Notes: generated from the sequence alone by a model not told the origin. 64,000 bases of DNA from an uncultured Algibacter sp. (GCF_947487575.1 NZ_CANKXG010000007.1:186001-250000), one strand, 5' to 3'; shown: positions 1-9,403, counted from the first letter of the stretch. A program made the numbers and translations.

Positions 1-1535
1 TCTTTTTGTTGTAAAATAGTATCGAAGAAATTCCAGCTAAAAAATGAATCAACTGATTGTGGTTCAAGTGTTTCTAGTATGTATCTAATAGCTTCTTGTT
101 TTGTGTAAATTATATAATCTCCTTTACGAAATTCTATATTCTTTTTATTAGTTTTTAACTCTATGTTATAGTGGAGATAATGGCCTTCATAAGACATTTT
201 TCTAGTTTCATATCTAGTGAGTTTATAGGTTTCAACTTTTAAAGTAGTATCATTTTCAAGATTATGCATTTCTACTTGATTAATTTTTAGTAAATCAATA
301 ACATTGTGCCAGCCTTGGGGTATAATGTAAGCAGAGGGAATTTCAATATTTAAACTTGGTTTAAAGTAATTTTGATATTTTATTTTTTTTGTGAATGGTT
401 TTGTGGTGTCATATTTTAAACGCTCAAAACCAGTTATGGTACTTTTAATTGTTTCAGCTTCAAAACCTTTAAAGTTTAAAATAGTGTTTTTTGTTGTGTC
501 TACTTCCCAATTTAGTTTATAAGATTTGCTGTTATATAATTTCTTTAAAACAGTTTTCCTTATTTTTGAGATTTGTTCTCCATCATCTTCAATAATTTCA
601 ATCATACTTTTCATTAATTCATAAGTACCTTCAACACGCTTTTTGTATGGTTTAAGCATATGCGTTTCAATCATCATCCCTAAGCAATTAAATAAAGTTG
701 TGTAACCTGTGGAGTATCTCGGGGAATCCATAAATTGAGAAAAACCTTTTTCAGGAACTTTATTAAAAACATTTACATACGGTGTGATGTTCCATTGTTT
801 TTTAGCTAAATTATGTTCTAATTTCGGCATCAAATCAGTATGTAAATAGTTACCCAAGTCGCCACCAAGTTTATTGTGTTGTGTAAACAAATGAGTGAGT
901 GTGTATTGATAATTGGCACCATTGCTTACATGATTGTCAATAAAAACATCTGGTTTAATTATATGAAAAACTTTAGTAAATGTTTTAGCATTTTTAGTGT
1001 CACATTTAATAAAATCTCTATTTAAATCATAGTTTCTAGCGTTGCCCCTAAAACCATATTCTTTTGGGCCATTTTGATTAGTTCGTGTTGTAGAATTTCT
1101 ATTTAGACTTCCTCCAATATTGTAAATAGGAATGGTTGCCAAAACAGTGTTCTTTGGAGCTTCAATCTTGTTTTGTAGAATGTCTCTAAAGAGCATCATG
1201 GTAGCATCAATACCATCAGATTCTCCAGGATGAATACCATTGTTTATAAATAAAATACGTTTGTTATTAGCTCTGATTTTAGAAAAGTCAAATACTTTAT
1301 CGATATTCAACGTTACTAAATGTAAAGGCTTTCCTGAATCAGTTTCTCCTACGGATTTTATAGATACTTCGCTATAAACTTCAGCTAAATCATAATAAAA
1401 TTTAATGGTTTGCTGGTAAGTAGCAGTTTCTAATCCGTTTGATTTTTCAAAATGAGTTTTGAAATTATAAACGGTTTTGTTAGAAGATCTATTACAGGAA
1501 ACGAATAAAATAAGAAAGATTAATACTTTTCTCAT
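1..1535 (-). CDS. M14-family zinc carboxypeptidase-like lipoprotein (C-terminus outside window)
   Basis: The reading frame is open from an ATG at 1535 down to base 1, so about 511 residues are visible and the C-terminus is missing. The N-terminus (MRKVLIFLILFVSC) is a lipoprotein signal peptide with the lipid-accepting Cys at about residue 14, so the protein should sit on the periplasmic side of a membrane. Seen motifs fit the M14 metallocarboxypeptidase fold: HPGESDG (HxxE zinc ligands, near residue 100), NYDLNRDF and DNHVSNGAN (the third zinc His). The family removes C-terminal residues from peptides or cleaves murein-type peptides. The substrate here is unknown. It is transcribed away from the following plus-strand genes. 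Confidence 0.85.
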   Translation of the reverse strand, partial: MRKVLIFLILFVSCNRSSNKTVYNFKTHFEKSNGLETATYQQTIKFYYDLAEVYSEVSIKSVGETDSGKPLHLVTLNIDKVFDFSKIRANNKRILFINNGIHPGESDGIDATMMLFRDILQNKIEAPKNTVLATIPIYNIGGSLNRNSTTRTNQNGPKEYGFRGNARNYDLNRDFIKCDTKNAKTFTKVFHIIKPDVFIDNHVSNGANYQYTLTHLFTQHNKLGGDLGNYLHTDLMPKLEHNLAKKQWNITPYVNVFNKVPEKGFSQFMDSPRYSTGYTTLFNCLGMMIETHMLKPYKKRVEGTYELMKSMIEIIEDDGEQISKIRKTVLKKLYNSKSYKLNWEVDTTKNTILNFKGFEAETIKSTITGFERLKYDTTKPFTKKIKYQNYFKPSLNIEIPSAYIIPQGWHNVIDLLKINQVEMHNLENDTTLKVETYKLTRYETRKMSYEGHYLHYNIELKTNKKNIEFRKGDYIIYTKQEAIRYILETLEPQSVDSFFSWNFFDTILQQK

Positions 1536-1700
1536 GAATGAAGTTATAAATTTTTATAAAACTACGATTTCTTATATAAATAAAGTTTTATGTTGCTCGA
1601 AGTATAAAAAAAATGACTAGATTTAATGCTGTAAGTGCTATTACATGAGATTACTTAGTTTGAATGTGTTGTTTTGTATTATTCTCCAAAAGCAATAACT

Positions 1701-2072
1701 ATGAGTATTTTTAAGCTTTCATTTGGGATTATTAATATTTTACAAAAAAACTTAGCTGAGGTTATTGTTGATGAGGGCGTAGTTATGGATGAAGTTTTGG
1801 TTAAAGAATTTCATGATTTTCTAAAGAATAATTTAGAAGCGTCAATTGGCTTATTGATTAATAAAAAGTATTCTTATACATATACCTTTGAAGCTCAAAA
1901 GAGTATTGTTCATTTGGATGAAATAAAGTTTATAGCTGTGTTGGCTAATACCAGTGGTGCAGTAATGTCTACAGAAACACTAATTAATATTAATGGAAAT
2001 ATTCATCGCAATTTTGAACTATTTCAAGAAAGAGATTCCGCATTAGTTTGGTTGCAAAAAGGATTGTCATAA
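1701..2072 (+). CDS. small STAS/SpoIIAA-like protein of unknown function
   Basis: This is a 123-residue soluble protein with no signal peptide or membrane segment. An in-frame TTG at 1674 would add nine residues; I chose the ATG at 1701 because the extension looks non-coding. The alternating beta/alpha pattern, the internal YTYTFEAQ region and the closing segment FQERDSALVWLQ resemble the small SpoIIAA-like (STAS-type) proteins common in flavobacteria. That assignment rests on overall pattern only. It lies 102 bp upstream of a SulP transporter that carries its own STAS domain, which may be coincidence or a functional pairing. Confidence 0.6.
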   Translation: MSIFKLSFGIINILQKNLAEVIVDEGVVMDEVLVKEFHDFLKNNLEASIGLLINKKYSYTYTFEAQKSIVHLDEIKFIAVLANTSGAVMSTETLININGNIHRNFELFQERDSALVWLQKGLS

Positions 2073-2125
2073 TTATTACTAAAACGTTATAGTTTCTCTA
2101 ATAGATAAATTATAATCCTTCTTAT

Positions 2126-2155
2126 TTGCTCTCAAACATATTAAGCGTAAATTTG
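2126..2155 (+). promoter_or_regulatory. Bacteroidota-type promoter of the SulP gene
   Basis: TTG at 2126-2128 and TAAATTTG at 2148-2155 are separated by 19 bp. This matches the -33 TTG / -7 TAnnTTTG consensus of the primary sigma factor in Bacteroidota. The predicted transcript would have a leader of roughly 15 bases before the ATG at 2175. Confidence 0.6.
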
Positions 2156-2174
2156 CACCTTCAAAAAAAGAACC

Positions 2175-3788
2175 ATGACTGAGTTTATTAGAAAGCGTGC
2201 AGCCAATGCTAAAAACGATATTTTAAGTGGAATAACTGTTGCTTTAGCGTTAGTTCCAGAAGCAGTAGCTTTTGCTTTTGTTGCTGGTGTAGACCCATTA
2301 GTTGGGTTGTACGCAGCATTCATGATTGGTTTAATCACCTCAATTTTTGGAGGTCGCCCAGGTATGATTAGTGGTGCCACTGGAGCTTTAGCAGTTGTAA
2401 TGGTAAGCTTAGTCGCAGAAGGAAATGCTATGGGAGAACCTAGCGAGCAACTCGGGTTATATTATCTTTTCGCAACTGTTATCCTCATGGGAATTATTCA
2501 AATGTTAGCTGGTGTTTTTAAGCTTGGTAAGTTTGTTCGCTTAATTCCACATCCCGTAATGATGGGGTTTGTAAACGGACTAGCTATTGTAATATTCTTA
2601 TCGCAATTAGCCATGTTTAAAGATGTAAACGGCGATTGGTTTTCAGGAACTCAACTTTGGACCATGTTAGGGCTTGTTGGTCTTACCATGGCAATCATGT
2701 TTGGTTTACCTAAATTAACCAAAAAATTACCAGAAGCACTTATAGCTATTTTAGTAGTCTCAGGAATTGTAATCTTCGGAAATTTGGATGTAGCCACCGT
2801 AGGAAGTTTTATTCGTGATGGAGGCGGAACAGGTTTAGAAGGTGGTTTGCCACAATTTCAAACCGATATTTTTTCTAAAGTACCATTCAATTTTCAAACG
2901 TTAAAATTTATATTCCCTTATGCCCTAATATTAGCAGCTATTGGTTTAATAGAATCTTTAATGACGCTTAATTTAGTAGACGAATTAACCGAAACCAGAG
3001 GTAATGCCAACCGCGAGTGTATGGCACAAGGCGGTGCAAACATCGTAACAGGTTTATTTGGTGGTATGGGTGGTTGTGCCATGATTGGGCAATCGTTAAT
3101 CAACATAAAATCAGGTGGTAGAACACGCCTTTCAGGAATTGTAGCCGCAGTACTGTTACTCATATTCATCCTTTTTGCATCAGGTTTAATTGAGCAAGTT
3201 CCAATCGCTGCCTTAGTAGGGGTTATGTTCATGGTAGTCATCGGTACATTCGCTTGGAGTAGTTTCAGAATCTTAAATAAAATCCCGTTAAGCGATGTCA
3301 TTGTTTTAGTTGCCGTATCATCCCTAACCGTAATTTTTGATTTAGCCATCGCAGTAATTGCAGGTGTTATTATCAGCGCATTGGTATTCTCTTGGGAAAA
3401 CGCCAAACGCATACGCGCCCGCAAGCGCATTAAGGATGATGGTACTAAGATTTATGAAATCTGGGGCCCTTTGTTTTTCGGCTCTATTATAGCATTTAAT
3501 GAGAAATTTGATGTTAAAAACGATCCAGACAAAGTAGAAATCGATTTTGTAGAATCACGAGTAAGCGACCACTCAGCAATAGAAGCTATTTTTAATCTGG
3601 TTGAGAAATACGAAGCCGCAGGAAAACAAATCAGACTTAAACATTTAAGTGAAGATTGTAAAGTCTTGCTTTATAAATCTAGCCCTAAATTTAGAGAAGT
3701 GATTGAAGAAGGTATCGACGATCCACGCTATCACCTTGCCGAAAACCCAGAAGCATTCACCAAAGGGCTTTCAGAGTATAAGTTCTAA
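2175..3788 (+). CDS. SulP-family inorganic anion transporter
   Basis: A 537-residue inner-membrane protein with about ten to twelve hydrophobic segments over residues 15-405 and a cytoplasmic STAS domain in the last ~120 residues (from about IYEIWGPLFFGS). The N-terminal part has the SulP signature region (ALALVPEAVAFAFVAGV) and the conserved GANI.TGLFGGM segment in mid-protein. SulP proteins move sulfate, bicarbonate or other oxyanions by symport or exchange. The substrate cannot be read from sequence. The length is normal for the family. It has its own promoter and is followed by a dispersed repeat rather than another gene. Confidence 0.9.
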   Translation: MTEFIRKRAANAKNDILSGITVALALVPEAVAFAFVAGVDPLVGLYAAFMIGLITSIFGGRPGMISGATGALAVVMVSLVAEGNAMGEPSEQLGLYYLFATVILMGIIQMLAGVFKLGKFVRLIPHPVMMGFVNGLAIVIFLSQLAMFKDVNGDWFSGTQLWTMLGLVGLTMAIMFGLPKLTKKLPEALIAILVVSGIVIFGNLDVATVGSFIRDGGGTGLEGGLPQFQTDIFSKVPFNFQTLKFIFPYALILAAIGLIESLMTLNLVDELTETRGNANRECMAQGGANIVTGLFGGMGGCAMIGQSLINIKSGGRTRLSGIVAAVLLLIFILFASGLIEQVPIAALVGVMFMVVIGTFAWSSFRILNKIPLSDVIVLVAVSSLTVIFDLAIAVIAGVIISALVFSWENAKRIRARKRIKDDGTKIYEIWGPLFFGSIIAFNEKFDVKNDPDKVEIDFVESRVSDHSAIEAIFNLVEKYEAAGKQIRLKHLSEDCKVLLYKSSPKFREVIEEGIDDPRYHLAENPEAFTKGLSEYKF

Positions 3789-3799
3789 ATTTTTTATTT

Positions 3800-3952
3800 G
3801 GGCGTTACCACAAGGGTCGGGCTTTCCACTATATCTTTTTTTAATGTTATTGAGAGGGGTAAGCGACGTATTAATATGTAAATACTTCTGTCCTATACTT
3901 AACTTATAGTTGTCTTTTAAAAAAAGGATGCCGCTGCAATCCCTAACGCGGT
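3800..3952 (+). repeat. dispersed GCGTTA-ended element, copy A
   Basis: Begins GGGCGTTACC, contains GGGTCGGGCTTTCC and ACTATATCTTTTT, then after a variable middle AAAAAGGATGCCGCTGCAAT, and ends CCCTAACGCG. Seven further copies occur in the window (9404, 11338, 17808, 27531, 31071, 51143, 60441). It fills about half of the 321 bp gap between the SulP gene and the next gene at 4110; I see nothing else recognisable in that gap. Confidence 0.8.
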
Positions 3953-4109
3953 CTAGTTTGCTAGCTGTCAGATTAAGTTATAGATTGAATTTCGTTTTTG
4001 AAATGGCCGTTTTAACAATGTCGTGTATCATTAGTGGTATTTTTAAACACTAGATTTAGTAAATAAAACCAAATAGAAATCCGTTAGTATATCATAAACT
4101 AGAAATAAA

Positions 4110-4748
4110 TTATATACGGTATTCTGCATTCGTATTTAAATTTCCTGTTATTACATTGTATTCTTTCGGTATTTCTACGCCTTTAAATTCATTAGTCAAC
4201 CCGTATAGTATAATCAAAGTAAAAATTATTCCTGTTATTAGAATTCCATATGATTGTTTAACAGGTTCTATACCAAGTATTTTTCTTTTCATTTTTTTTG
4301 AATGAACAGCAGAAATATGTCCAAAAAATGAAATTATTGCAAGACTGTAATATGGAATGAAAAACAGACTCAATGGAAACGTATTTAATCCTGCAACACC
4401 AAAATAAAAATTAGTATCCAGATTTAAAATCATTCTTCCAGATAATACTGCACTTAAATGAATAAAAAAGAAAACTGCAAGATAAAGCCCCGTCCAAATT
4501 TGTAATTTTTCAAAAAAACCAGAAGCAATTTTTCTCTTTTTTAAAAATAACTTGACACCTGAAAAAATTTGGATTATAACAGCAAAAAGTAATATGCTTT
4601 CTATAATTATATTTCTATAAACAACTCTTAAATCATTCATCATTTCAATATGAGCGTTTACTCCCAATAGACTATATAAATGATTTAACAAATGTACTCC
4701 CACAAAAAGGGAAATTATCACTCCAGAGAAATAATGTATGCGCTTCAT
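4110..4748 (-). CDS. polytopic membrane protein with conserved histidines, cytochrome b-like
   Basis: A 212-residue protein with about five membrane segments (roughly residues 5-25, 48-68, 85-105, 120-145, 165-185). Several segments carry histidines in positions that could hold haem: VGVHLLNH near residue 19, FFIHLSAV near 97 and FGHISAVH near 144. This arrangement is reminiscent of the membrane anchors of the succinate dehydrogenase/fumarate reductase class, but I do not recognise a named family. It starts 51 bp after the stop of a Crp/Fnr regulator on the same strand, so the two probably share a transcript. Confidence 0.6.
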   Translation of the reverse strand: MKRIHYFSGVIISLFVGVHLLNHLYSLLGVNAHIEMMNDLRVVYRNIIIESILLFAVIIQIFSGVKLFLKKRKIASGFFEKLQIWTGLYLAVFFFIHLSAVLSGRMILNLDTNFYFGVAGLNTFPLSLFFIPYYSLAIISFFGHISAVHSKKMKRKILGIEPVKQSYGILITGIIFTLIILYGLTNEFKGVEIPKEYNVITGNLNTNAEYRI

Positions 4749-4799
4749 TTTTTTTTAAGCAAAAGTCAACTTAAAAATTAAGTTGTCATTTGATTTATA

Positions 4800-5402
4800 T
4801 CAAATTCGGTTTTTTAAATTCCGAATTCTACTTAATGTTTCGAGTGTAATTCCAATATATGAAGCTATATGTGTTAATGGCACTCTTTGTGTAATATCTG
4901 GCCTAATGGATAAAATATTATCATACTTCTGTTCTGCCGTATGAAATTGCATAGACGAAATTCTTTCTTGTTGTTGTAGCATTGTTTTTGTTATTACTAT
5001 TTTACTTAAACGTTCAAAATCACGATACTCATCAGATAGTTTTTCTATATCTTTTCTTGATATCTCCAATAGTACGGTGTCTTCTAGTAATTCTATAAAA
5101 TGTGGACTTGGAATATTGAGAAAAAAGCTATTTATAGAACTAATAAAATCATTATCAAAAGCAAACCAATCAGAAATATCTTTCCCGTCTTTTAAATAGA
5201 ACGCTCTTGCACAACCAGAAAATATAAAAAATGTTTTATCAGAGTATTGCCCTTCTCTAACAAGTGTTTCGCCTTTTGATAATGTTAAAACTTTAGAGGT
5301 ATTTGATAATTTCTGTTGACATTCAAAAGTCAATTTAGAATATGTCTCGCTAATTCGATTTATTATTTCTTCTTTACTTACTACCATTTCGTAATGACGC
5401 AT
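4800..5402 (-). CDS. Crp/Fnr-family transcriptional regulator
   Basis: A 200-residue protein with a cyclic-nucleotide-binding-like beta-roll (about residues 35-125; VREGQYSDKTFFIFSG is the typical turn) and a short C-terminal helix-turn-helix (PLTHIASYIGITLETLSRI). There is no cysteine cluster of the Fnr type, so oxygen sensing through 4Fe-4S is not indicated. The second half is typical of the many short Crp-like regulators in Bacteroidota. The ligand is unknown. An alternative start a few codons inside (MVVSKEE) is possible. The next gene downstream on the same strand is a membrane protein that may be its target. Confidence 0.85.
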   Translation of the reverse strand: MRHYEMVVSKEEIINRISETYSKLTFECQQKLSNTSKVLTLSKGETLVREGQYSDKTFFIFSGCARAFYLKDGKDISDWFAFDNDFISSINSFFLNIPSPHFIELLEDTVLLEISRKDIEKLSDEYRDFERLSKIVITKTMLQQQERISSMQFHTAEQKYDNILSIRPDITQRVPLTHIASYIGITLETLSRIRNLKNRI

Positions 5403-5528
5403 AATATATAGGTTAGTTCCATTTTGATGAAACTTATTGTTTGTTAAACGAATTTAGCTGAAATGTTTTGCAAAATCAAATAATAGCTAAGCTATACTTA
5501 CTAGTCTAAATGGAAGCTTTTACACATA

Positions 5529-5975
5529 TTAGTGCATAGGGCGTTTCAATTGTTCCTTAACCCGATCAAACGATTTTTTACTGGCACGTTCCCAACGGTA
5601 AATGGTGTATTTCTTATCCTTGTTTGCTTCTTGTTTGGCTTCTTTATCTCTTAATTCCTTTACCCAATTAAAGCGTTTTTTAGTAATAGAAATCACCAAA
5701 TTATCACCACAACCTAAGGCCTCTAAGGCATTTAAAGCAGCTATAGATACATTTTGTACACTATCATTTATAGCATGTAATAATACAGGAACAGAAGAAC
5801 ATTGTCCTGCATGCTCTAAAGCCTCTGCAGCTAATTTTCTAGTATTGTAGTTACCATGTTTTAATGCATACTCTAATTTAAGTACATCCTTAGTATCCAT
5901 CCAAAGAGCAATGTCGTTTTCAGATGGCTGACGTACTTTTAATTTAAAGAGTAAATATGTAATGTTGTGTAACAT
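5529..5975 (-). CDS. small HEAT-repeat protein
   Basis: A 148-residue soluble protein. Residues 30-95 contain two to three HEAT-type helical hairpins (NYNTRKLAAEALEHAG; NVSIAALNALEALG). The C-terminal third is charged and Lys/Arg-rich. HEAT repeats mediate protein-protein contact; no enzymatic motif is visible. It stands alone, with intergenic gaps of about 125 and 220 bp. The 5976-6193 gap holds only very AT-rich sequence, including a weak hairpin near 6159-6185. Confidence 0.7.
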   Translation of the reverse strand: MLHNITYLLFKLKVRQPSENDIALWMDTKDVLKLEYALKHGNYNTRKLAAEALEHAGQCSSVPVLLHAINDSVQNVSIAALNALEALGCGDNLVISITKKRFNWVKELRDKEAKQEANKDKKYTIYRWERASKKSFDRVKEQLKRPMH

Positions 5976-6193
5976 GGATTATGGTTGTTAACTATTATAT
6001 ATGTATATAATATTATTAAATTGTTACACACTAAATTATGACGTGGATTACTCTTAAAAACTTAAACAAAGTAAATTGTGTTTTAGTTTAAGTTGTAAAA
6101 GCTAAAATTTAATCGTTGTATTTATGTTGAGATGTTGCCACGTTTTATTAGTTATTTAAAAAAAATAAAAGATGTCTTTTATTTTAAGGGAAC

Positions 6194-7732
6194 TTATAAA
6201 ATAGCTTTAGGAATTACTTTTCTTGTCCACGTTTTTAAACGTTTATAGTTGCTTACTTCAGAATCCGGATTAAAGTCTAAGGTGGTTTCCCATGAGTTTT
6301 CAGGTTTAAACTCAATTTCCATAATTTTTAAAACACTTTTAGAAATTTTTTCAGAATCAACTACCACAATACATTCTGTATTTAAGTTTGCACTTCTAGG
6401 GTCTAGATTAAAGGTTCCAATTACAGTTGTTTCTCCGTCAATAACCATAGATTTTGCATGAAGTCCAAAAATAGGTGTATACTCCAACTCTTCCTGTAGC
6501 TCTCCAGTCATTATTTTTTTTCGTGCTTCAGCATCGGGTTTAAATTCAAAAATTCTAACGCCCGTTTTTAGTAATGTTTCCCTATCCGATTGGTAACTAC
6601 TAAAAGCCTCAACATTATCTGTAGAAGCTAAACTATTAGTAAGTATTCTGATTTTAACACCACGATTTACAGCGTTCTCAAATAAATCTTGACTAGCTTT
6701 TGAAGTAATTAAATAAGGCGTTTGTATATCAATAGACGATTTGGCATTATTAACTAAATCTACCAAAGCTGAAGTAGAAATACCACCTCCAAATAGACTA
6801 GATGGGTTATCGTTTTTTCCAGGTAAATCAGAAATAAAATAAACATCGTCAAGCCAAACTAGACCATCAGAATTTTTAATAGCATCAAATGTTTCTGGTA
6901 AATTCTCAATACGCTTTCTTACTTGAGGCCAGAAATTTTCTGGATTACAAGCATATTCATGGAGTTTGTTAAACCTATTTTTATCATTTAAGTTTTCAGG
7001 TTCATCTTTAATTACATCTGTAACATCTTCACTTAGTTCGCTATTCCAAAATGTTTCAAACGATGTTTTTACAGATTTAGATTCCTTACCTATTAAAAGA
7101 ATGTCTCTATCTCTAAAATTATATTCATGGTCGTAATCAAAATACTCATTCGCTATATTTCTTCCGCCAGTAATAACAACTTGGTCGTCAACAATAAAGG
7201 TTTTGTTATGCATGCGTTGGTTGGCTGATACAAAGTTTGTTGCAAATTTTCCAATTTTCTGGAAGATATTTTTTCCTAGGTTAACTCCAGGATTATATAT
7301 TTTAACCGAAATATTTTCATGAGAATTAAAGATTAGTATATCTGAAGCTTTTGCATCCACCATAATATCGTCAACCAGGACACGAACTTTAACACCTCTG
7401 TTTGCTGCTCTTACCAAATAATCGCAAGCAATAAGACCAACATTATCTGTTGAGAATATAAAGTATTGAATATCTATAGTTTTTTCAGCGTACTCAGTTA
7501 ACCACGCTCTTGCAATCATAGAGCCACTACCGTCTTCAAGAACATAAACGCCAGTTTTGTCTTGCATTAATGGCTTGATGTCTTCAAGTTCTTTAGAAAG
7601 TGTCATACTATCATTTCTTTGAATTTCTGAACAAAAATCGGTTTCTATTTTTATAGCTTTCTTATCAGTACAAGATGCTAATAGGATAAAGAGTAAAAGA
7701 AAACAGCTTTTGAATTTCAGAATAGAATTCAT
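6194..7732 (-). CDS. phospholipase D-family lipoprotein (cardiolipin synthase-like)
   Basis: A 512-residue protein with two PLD catalytic motifs: HNKTFIVDD (near residue 175) followed by GGRNIANEYF, and HAKSMVIDGE (near residue 425) followed by GTFNLDPRSANLNTE. The N-terminus ends in LLLFILLASC, a lipobox, so unlike classical ClsA it is a lipoprotein on the outer face of a membrane. The family transfers phosphatidyl groups or hydrolyses phosphodiesters. The substrate is unknown. Its start lies 8 bp beyond the coaD stop, so it should be transcribed with coaD. Confidence 0.85.
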   Translation of the reverse strand: MNSILKFKSCFLLLFILLASCTDKKAIKIETDFCSEIQRNDSMTLSKELEDIKPLMQDKTGVYVLEDGSGSMIARAWLTEYAEKTIDIQYFIFSTDNVGLIACDYLVRAANRGVKVRVLVDDIMVDAKASDILIFNSHENISVKIYNPGVNLGKNIFQKIGKFATNFVSANQRMHNKTFIVDDQVVITGGRNIANEYFDYDHEYNFRDRDILLIGKESKSVKTSFETFWNSELSEDVTDVIKDEPENLNDKNRFNKLHEYACNPENFWPQVRKRIENLPETFDAIKNSDGLVWLDDVYFISDLPGKNDNPSSLFGGGISTSALVDLVNNAKSSIDIQTPYLITSKASQDLFENAVNRGVKIRILTNSLASTDNVEAFSSYQSDRETLLKTGVRIFEFKPDAEARKKIMTGELQEELEYTPIFGLHAKSMVIDGETTVIGTFNLDPRSANLNTECIVVVDSEKISKSVLKIMEIEFKPENSWETTLDFNPDSEVSNYKRLKTWTRKVIPKAIL

Positions 7733-7740
7733 TTTAGAGT

Positions 7741-8199
7741 TTATTTCTTAACCCGAACATTATCAGGAACCAACTTGGTATAATCTCCATTGTTTCTAAT
7801 CACATCGCGCACAATAGAAGATGCAATGTAAGATGTGCTAGCCGAGGTTAAAAGAAATACAGTTTCAATAGGTGCAAGGTCTCTGTTGGTATGAGCAATG
7901 GCTTTTTCAAACTCAAAATCGGCAGGATTTCTAAGGCCACGTAAAATAAATTCAATACCTAGTTCTTTACAAAAATCGACTGTTAAACCTTCATAAGAAA
8001 CCACTTTTACTTTAGGCTCGTGAGCAAAAGCATCTTTGATAAATTTTATACGCTCTTCAATAGAAAACATATATTTTTTATCGGCATTTACGCCAATGGC
8101 AACAATAATTTCATCAAATAAAGGTACGCCACGTTCAATAATATCGTAGTGTCCTAAAGTTAGTGGGTCAAAAGACCCTGGAAATAATGCTCGTTTCAT
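7741..8199 (-). CDS. coaD: pantetheine-phosphate adenylyltransferase
   Basis: 152 residues, normal length. It catalyses ATP plus 4'-phosphopantetheine to dephospho-CoA, the fourth step of coenzyme A synthesis, in the cytoplasm. The nucleotidyltransferase signature is at the N-terminus (FPGSFDPLTLGHYDII, with TLGH as the HxGH-type motif) and the second motif near the C-terminus is SYIASSIVRDV. It lies between ddl and the PLD gene on the same strand, separated from ddl by 137 bp that contain a palindromic repeat pair. Confidence 0.95.
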   Translation of the reverse strand: MKRALFPGSFDPLTLGHYDIIERGVPLFDEIIVAIGVNADKKYMFSIEERIKFIKDAFAHEPKVKVVSYEGLTVDFCKELGIEFILRGLRNPADFEFEKAIAHTNRDLAPIETVFLLTSASTSYIASSIVRDVIRNNGDYTKLVPDNVRVKK

Positions 8200-8213
8200 T
8201 TTCTCTTCTCTTC

Positions 8214-8288
8214 TGTCATTCCTGCGAAGGCAGGAATCTATTTATGAATTTATTGTTTTAGTGGATTCCTGCCTTCGCAGGAATGACA
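8214..8288. repeat. inverted pair of small palindromic repeats between ddl and coaD
   Basis: TGTCATTCCTGCGAAGGCAG and its reverse complement face each other across a spacer of about 25 bp; each half is itself partly palindromic. The pair could fold into a long cruciform or RNA hairpin inside the ddl-coaD transcript. Related units occur at 13065, 19880 and 60491. Confidence 0.85.
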
Positions 8289-8336
8289 ACTATTATCAAA
8301 TATAATATTTATTTAATGGAAACCACTTAGCTAAGA

Positions 8337-9308
8337 CTATTTCAGCGCCTCTTCAATAGCATTATCAAATAAATCTGCTAAAGTAATATTTGCTGCTGCT
8401 GCTTGTTGCGGTAAAATACTTTCTCGGGTTAACCCCGGAACGGTATTCATTTCTAATAAATGCGGTTCGCCATTTTTAAAAATGAATTCGCTTCTGCTAA
8501 AACCTTTCATTTTTAAGACTTCGTATACTTTTTTAGCTTCTTTGTTTACTTTGTCTTCTTGTTCTTTGGTTAATCTAGCTGGTGTAATTTCTTGAGATTT
8601 TCCTAGGTATTTTGCTTCGTAATCAAAGAAATCATTTTCAGAAACAATTTCTGTGATGGGTAATACTTTGGTTTTTCCTTTATAAGTTATTACACCAACA
8701 GAAACTTCAACACCATCTAAAAAGGATTCTATAATAATCTCGTCGTCTTCTTTAAAAGCCACATCAATAGCCTTTTGCAAATCCTCTTGTTTATGGACTT
8801 TACTAACTCCAAAACTACTACCTGCTTTATTGGCTTTTACAAAACATGGTAAGGCAACAGTGTTTACAATAGCTGCTTCATCAATAGTATCGCCGAGGTT
8901 TAAAAAGTATGATTCGGCTGTTTTTATACCATAAGGTTTTAAAACGCTTAAGCAATCGCGTTTATTAAATGTTACGGAGGCTTGATACATATCGCAACTG
9001 GTATGCGGAATACCTAATAATTGAAAATACCCTTGCATAAAACCATCTTCTCCTGGGGAGCCATGAATGGCATTAAACACACAATCGAAAGTGATTTTAA
9101 AGGCATCAACATTTATAGAGAAATCGTTTTTATCGATTGGGAATTCATCTTCTTCATCGTTTACGTACACCCATTTATCTTTAAAAATATGGATACGATA
9201 TGGCGTGTATTTTGAGCGGTCGAGCGTTTCGTAAACCACGTTTCCGCTGGTTAATGAGATTTTGTATTCGCTGGAATACCCACCCATGATGATGGCAATG
9301 TTTTTCAT
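8337..9308 (-). CDS. ddl: D-alanine--D-alanine ligase
   Basis: 323 residues, within the usual range. It joins two D-alanines with ATP to make the peptidoglycan precursor dipeptide in the cytoplasm. Seen: the N-terminal MGGYSSEYKISLTSG segment, HGSPGEDG near residue 85, the ATP-grasp loop KAGSSFGVSKV near residue 163 and the terminal metal-binding LEMNTVPGLT. It is the first gene of a minus-strand run ddl-coaD-PLD and is divergent from the PASTA protein gene, a layout common in flavobacteria. Confidence 0.95.
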   Translation of the reverse strand: MKNIAIIMGGYSSEYKISLTSGNVVYETLDRSKYTPYRIHIFKDKWVYVNDEEDEFPIDKNDFSINVDAFKITFDCVFNAIHGSPGEDGFMQGYFQLLGIPHTSCDMYQASVTFNKRDCLSVLKPYGIKTAESYFLNLGDTIDEAAIVNTVALPCFVKANKAGSSFGVSKVHKQEDLQKAIDVAFKEDDEIIIESFLDGVEVSVGVITYKGKTKVLPITEIVSENDFFDYEAKYLGKSQEITPARLTKEQEDKVNKEAKKVYEVLKMKGFSRSEFIFKNGEPHLLEMNTVPGLTRESILPQQAAAANITLADLFDNAIEEALK

Positions 9309-9322
9309 TTATTATATTTTTT

Positions 9323-9349
9323 GTCATTCCCACATAGGAGGGAATCTCA
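9323..9349. repeat. small palindromic repeat upstream of ddl
   Basis: GTCATTCCCACATAGGAGGG followed by AATCTC is a variant of the TGTCATTCC...GGAAT unit with a different loop. It lies in the 351 bp gap between ddl and the PASTA gene, together with element copy B (9404) and the promoter at 9632. Confidence 0.6.
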
Positions 9350-9403
9350 TTTTAAATGTTACAACTATGACTTTTAGTTTTAAAGTTGATTGGTAGTTCT
9401 GCA

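Noticed and set aside
2918-3430. 170-residue open frame opposite the SulP gene
   Set aside because: Shadow of the coding strand; composition follows the SulP codons and no start context is present.
6159-6185. Terminator after the PLD gene
   Set aside because: The possible stem is made only of A/T pairs apart from one position and is not convincing.
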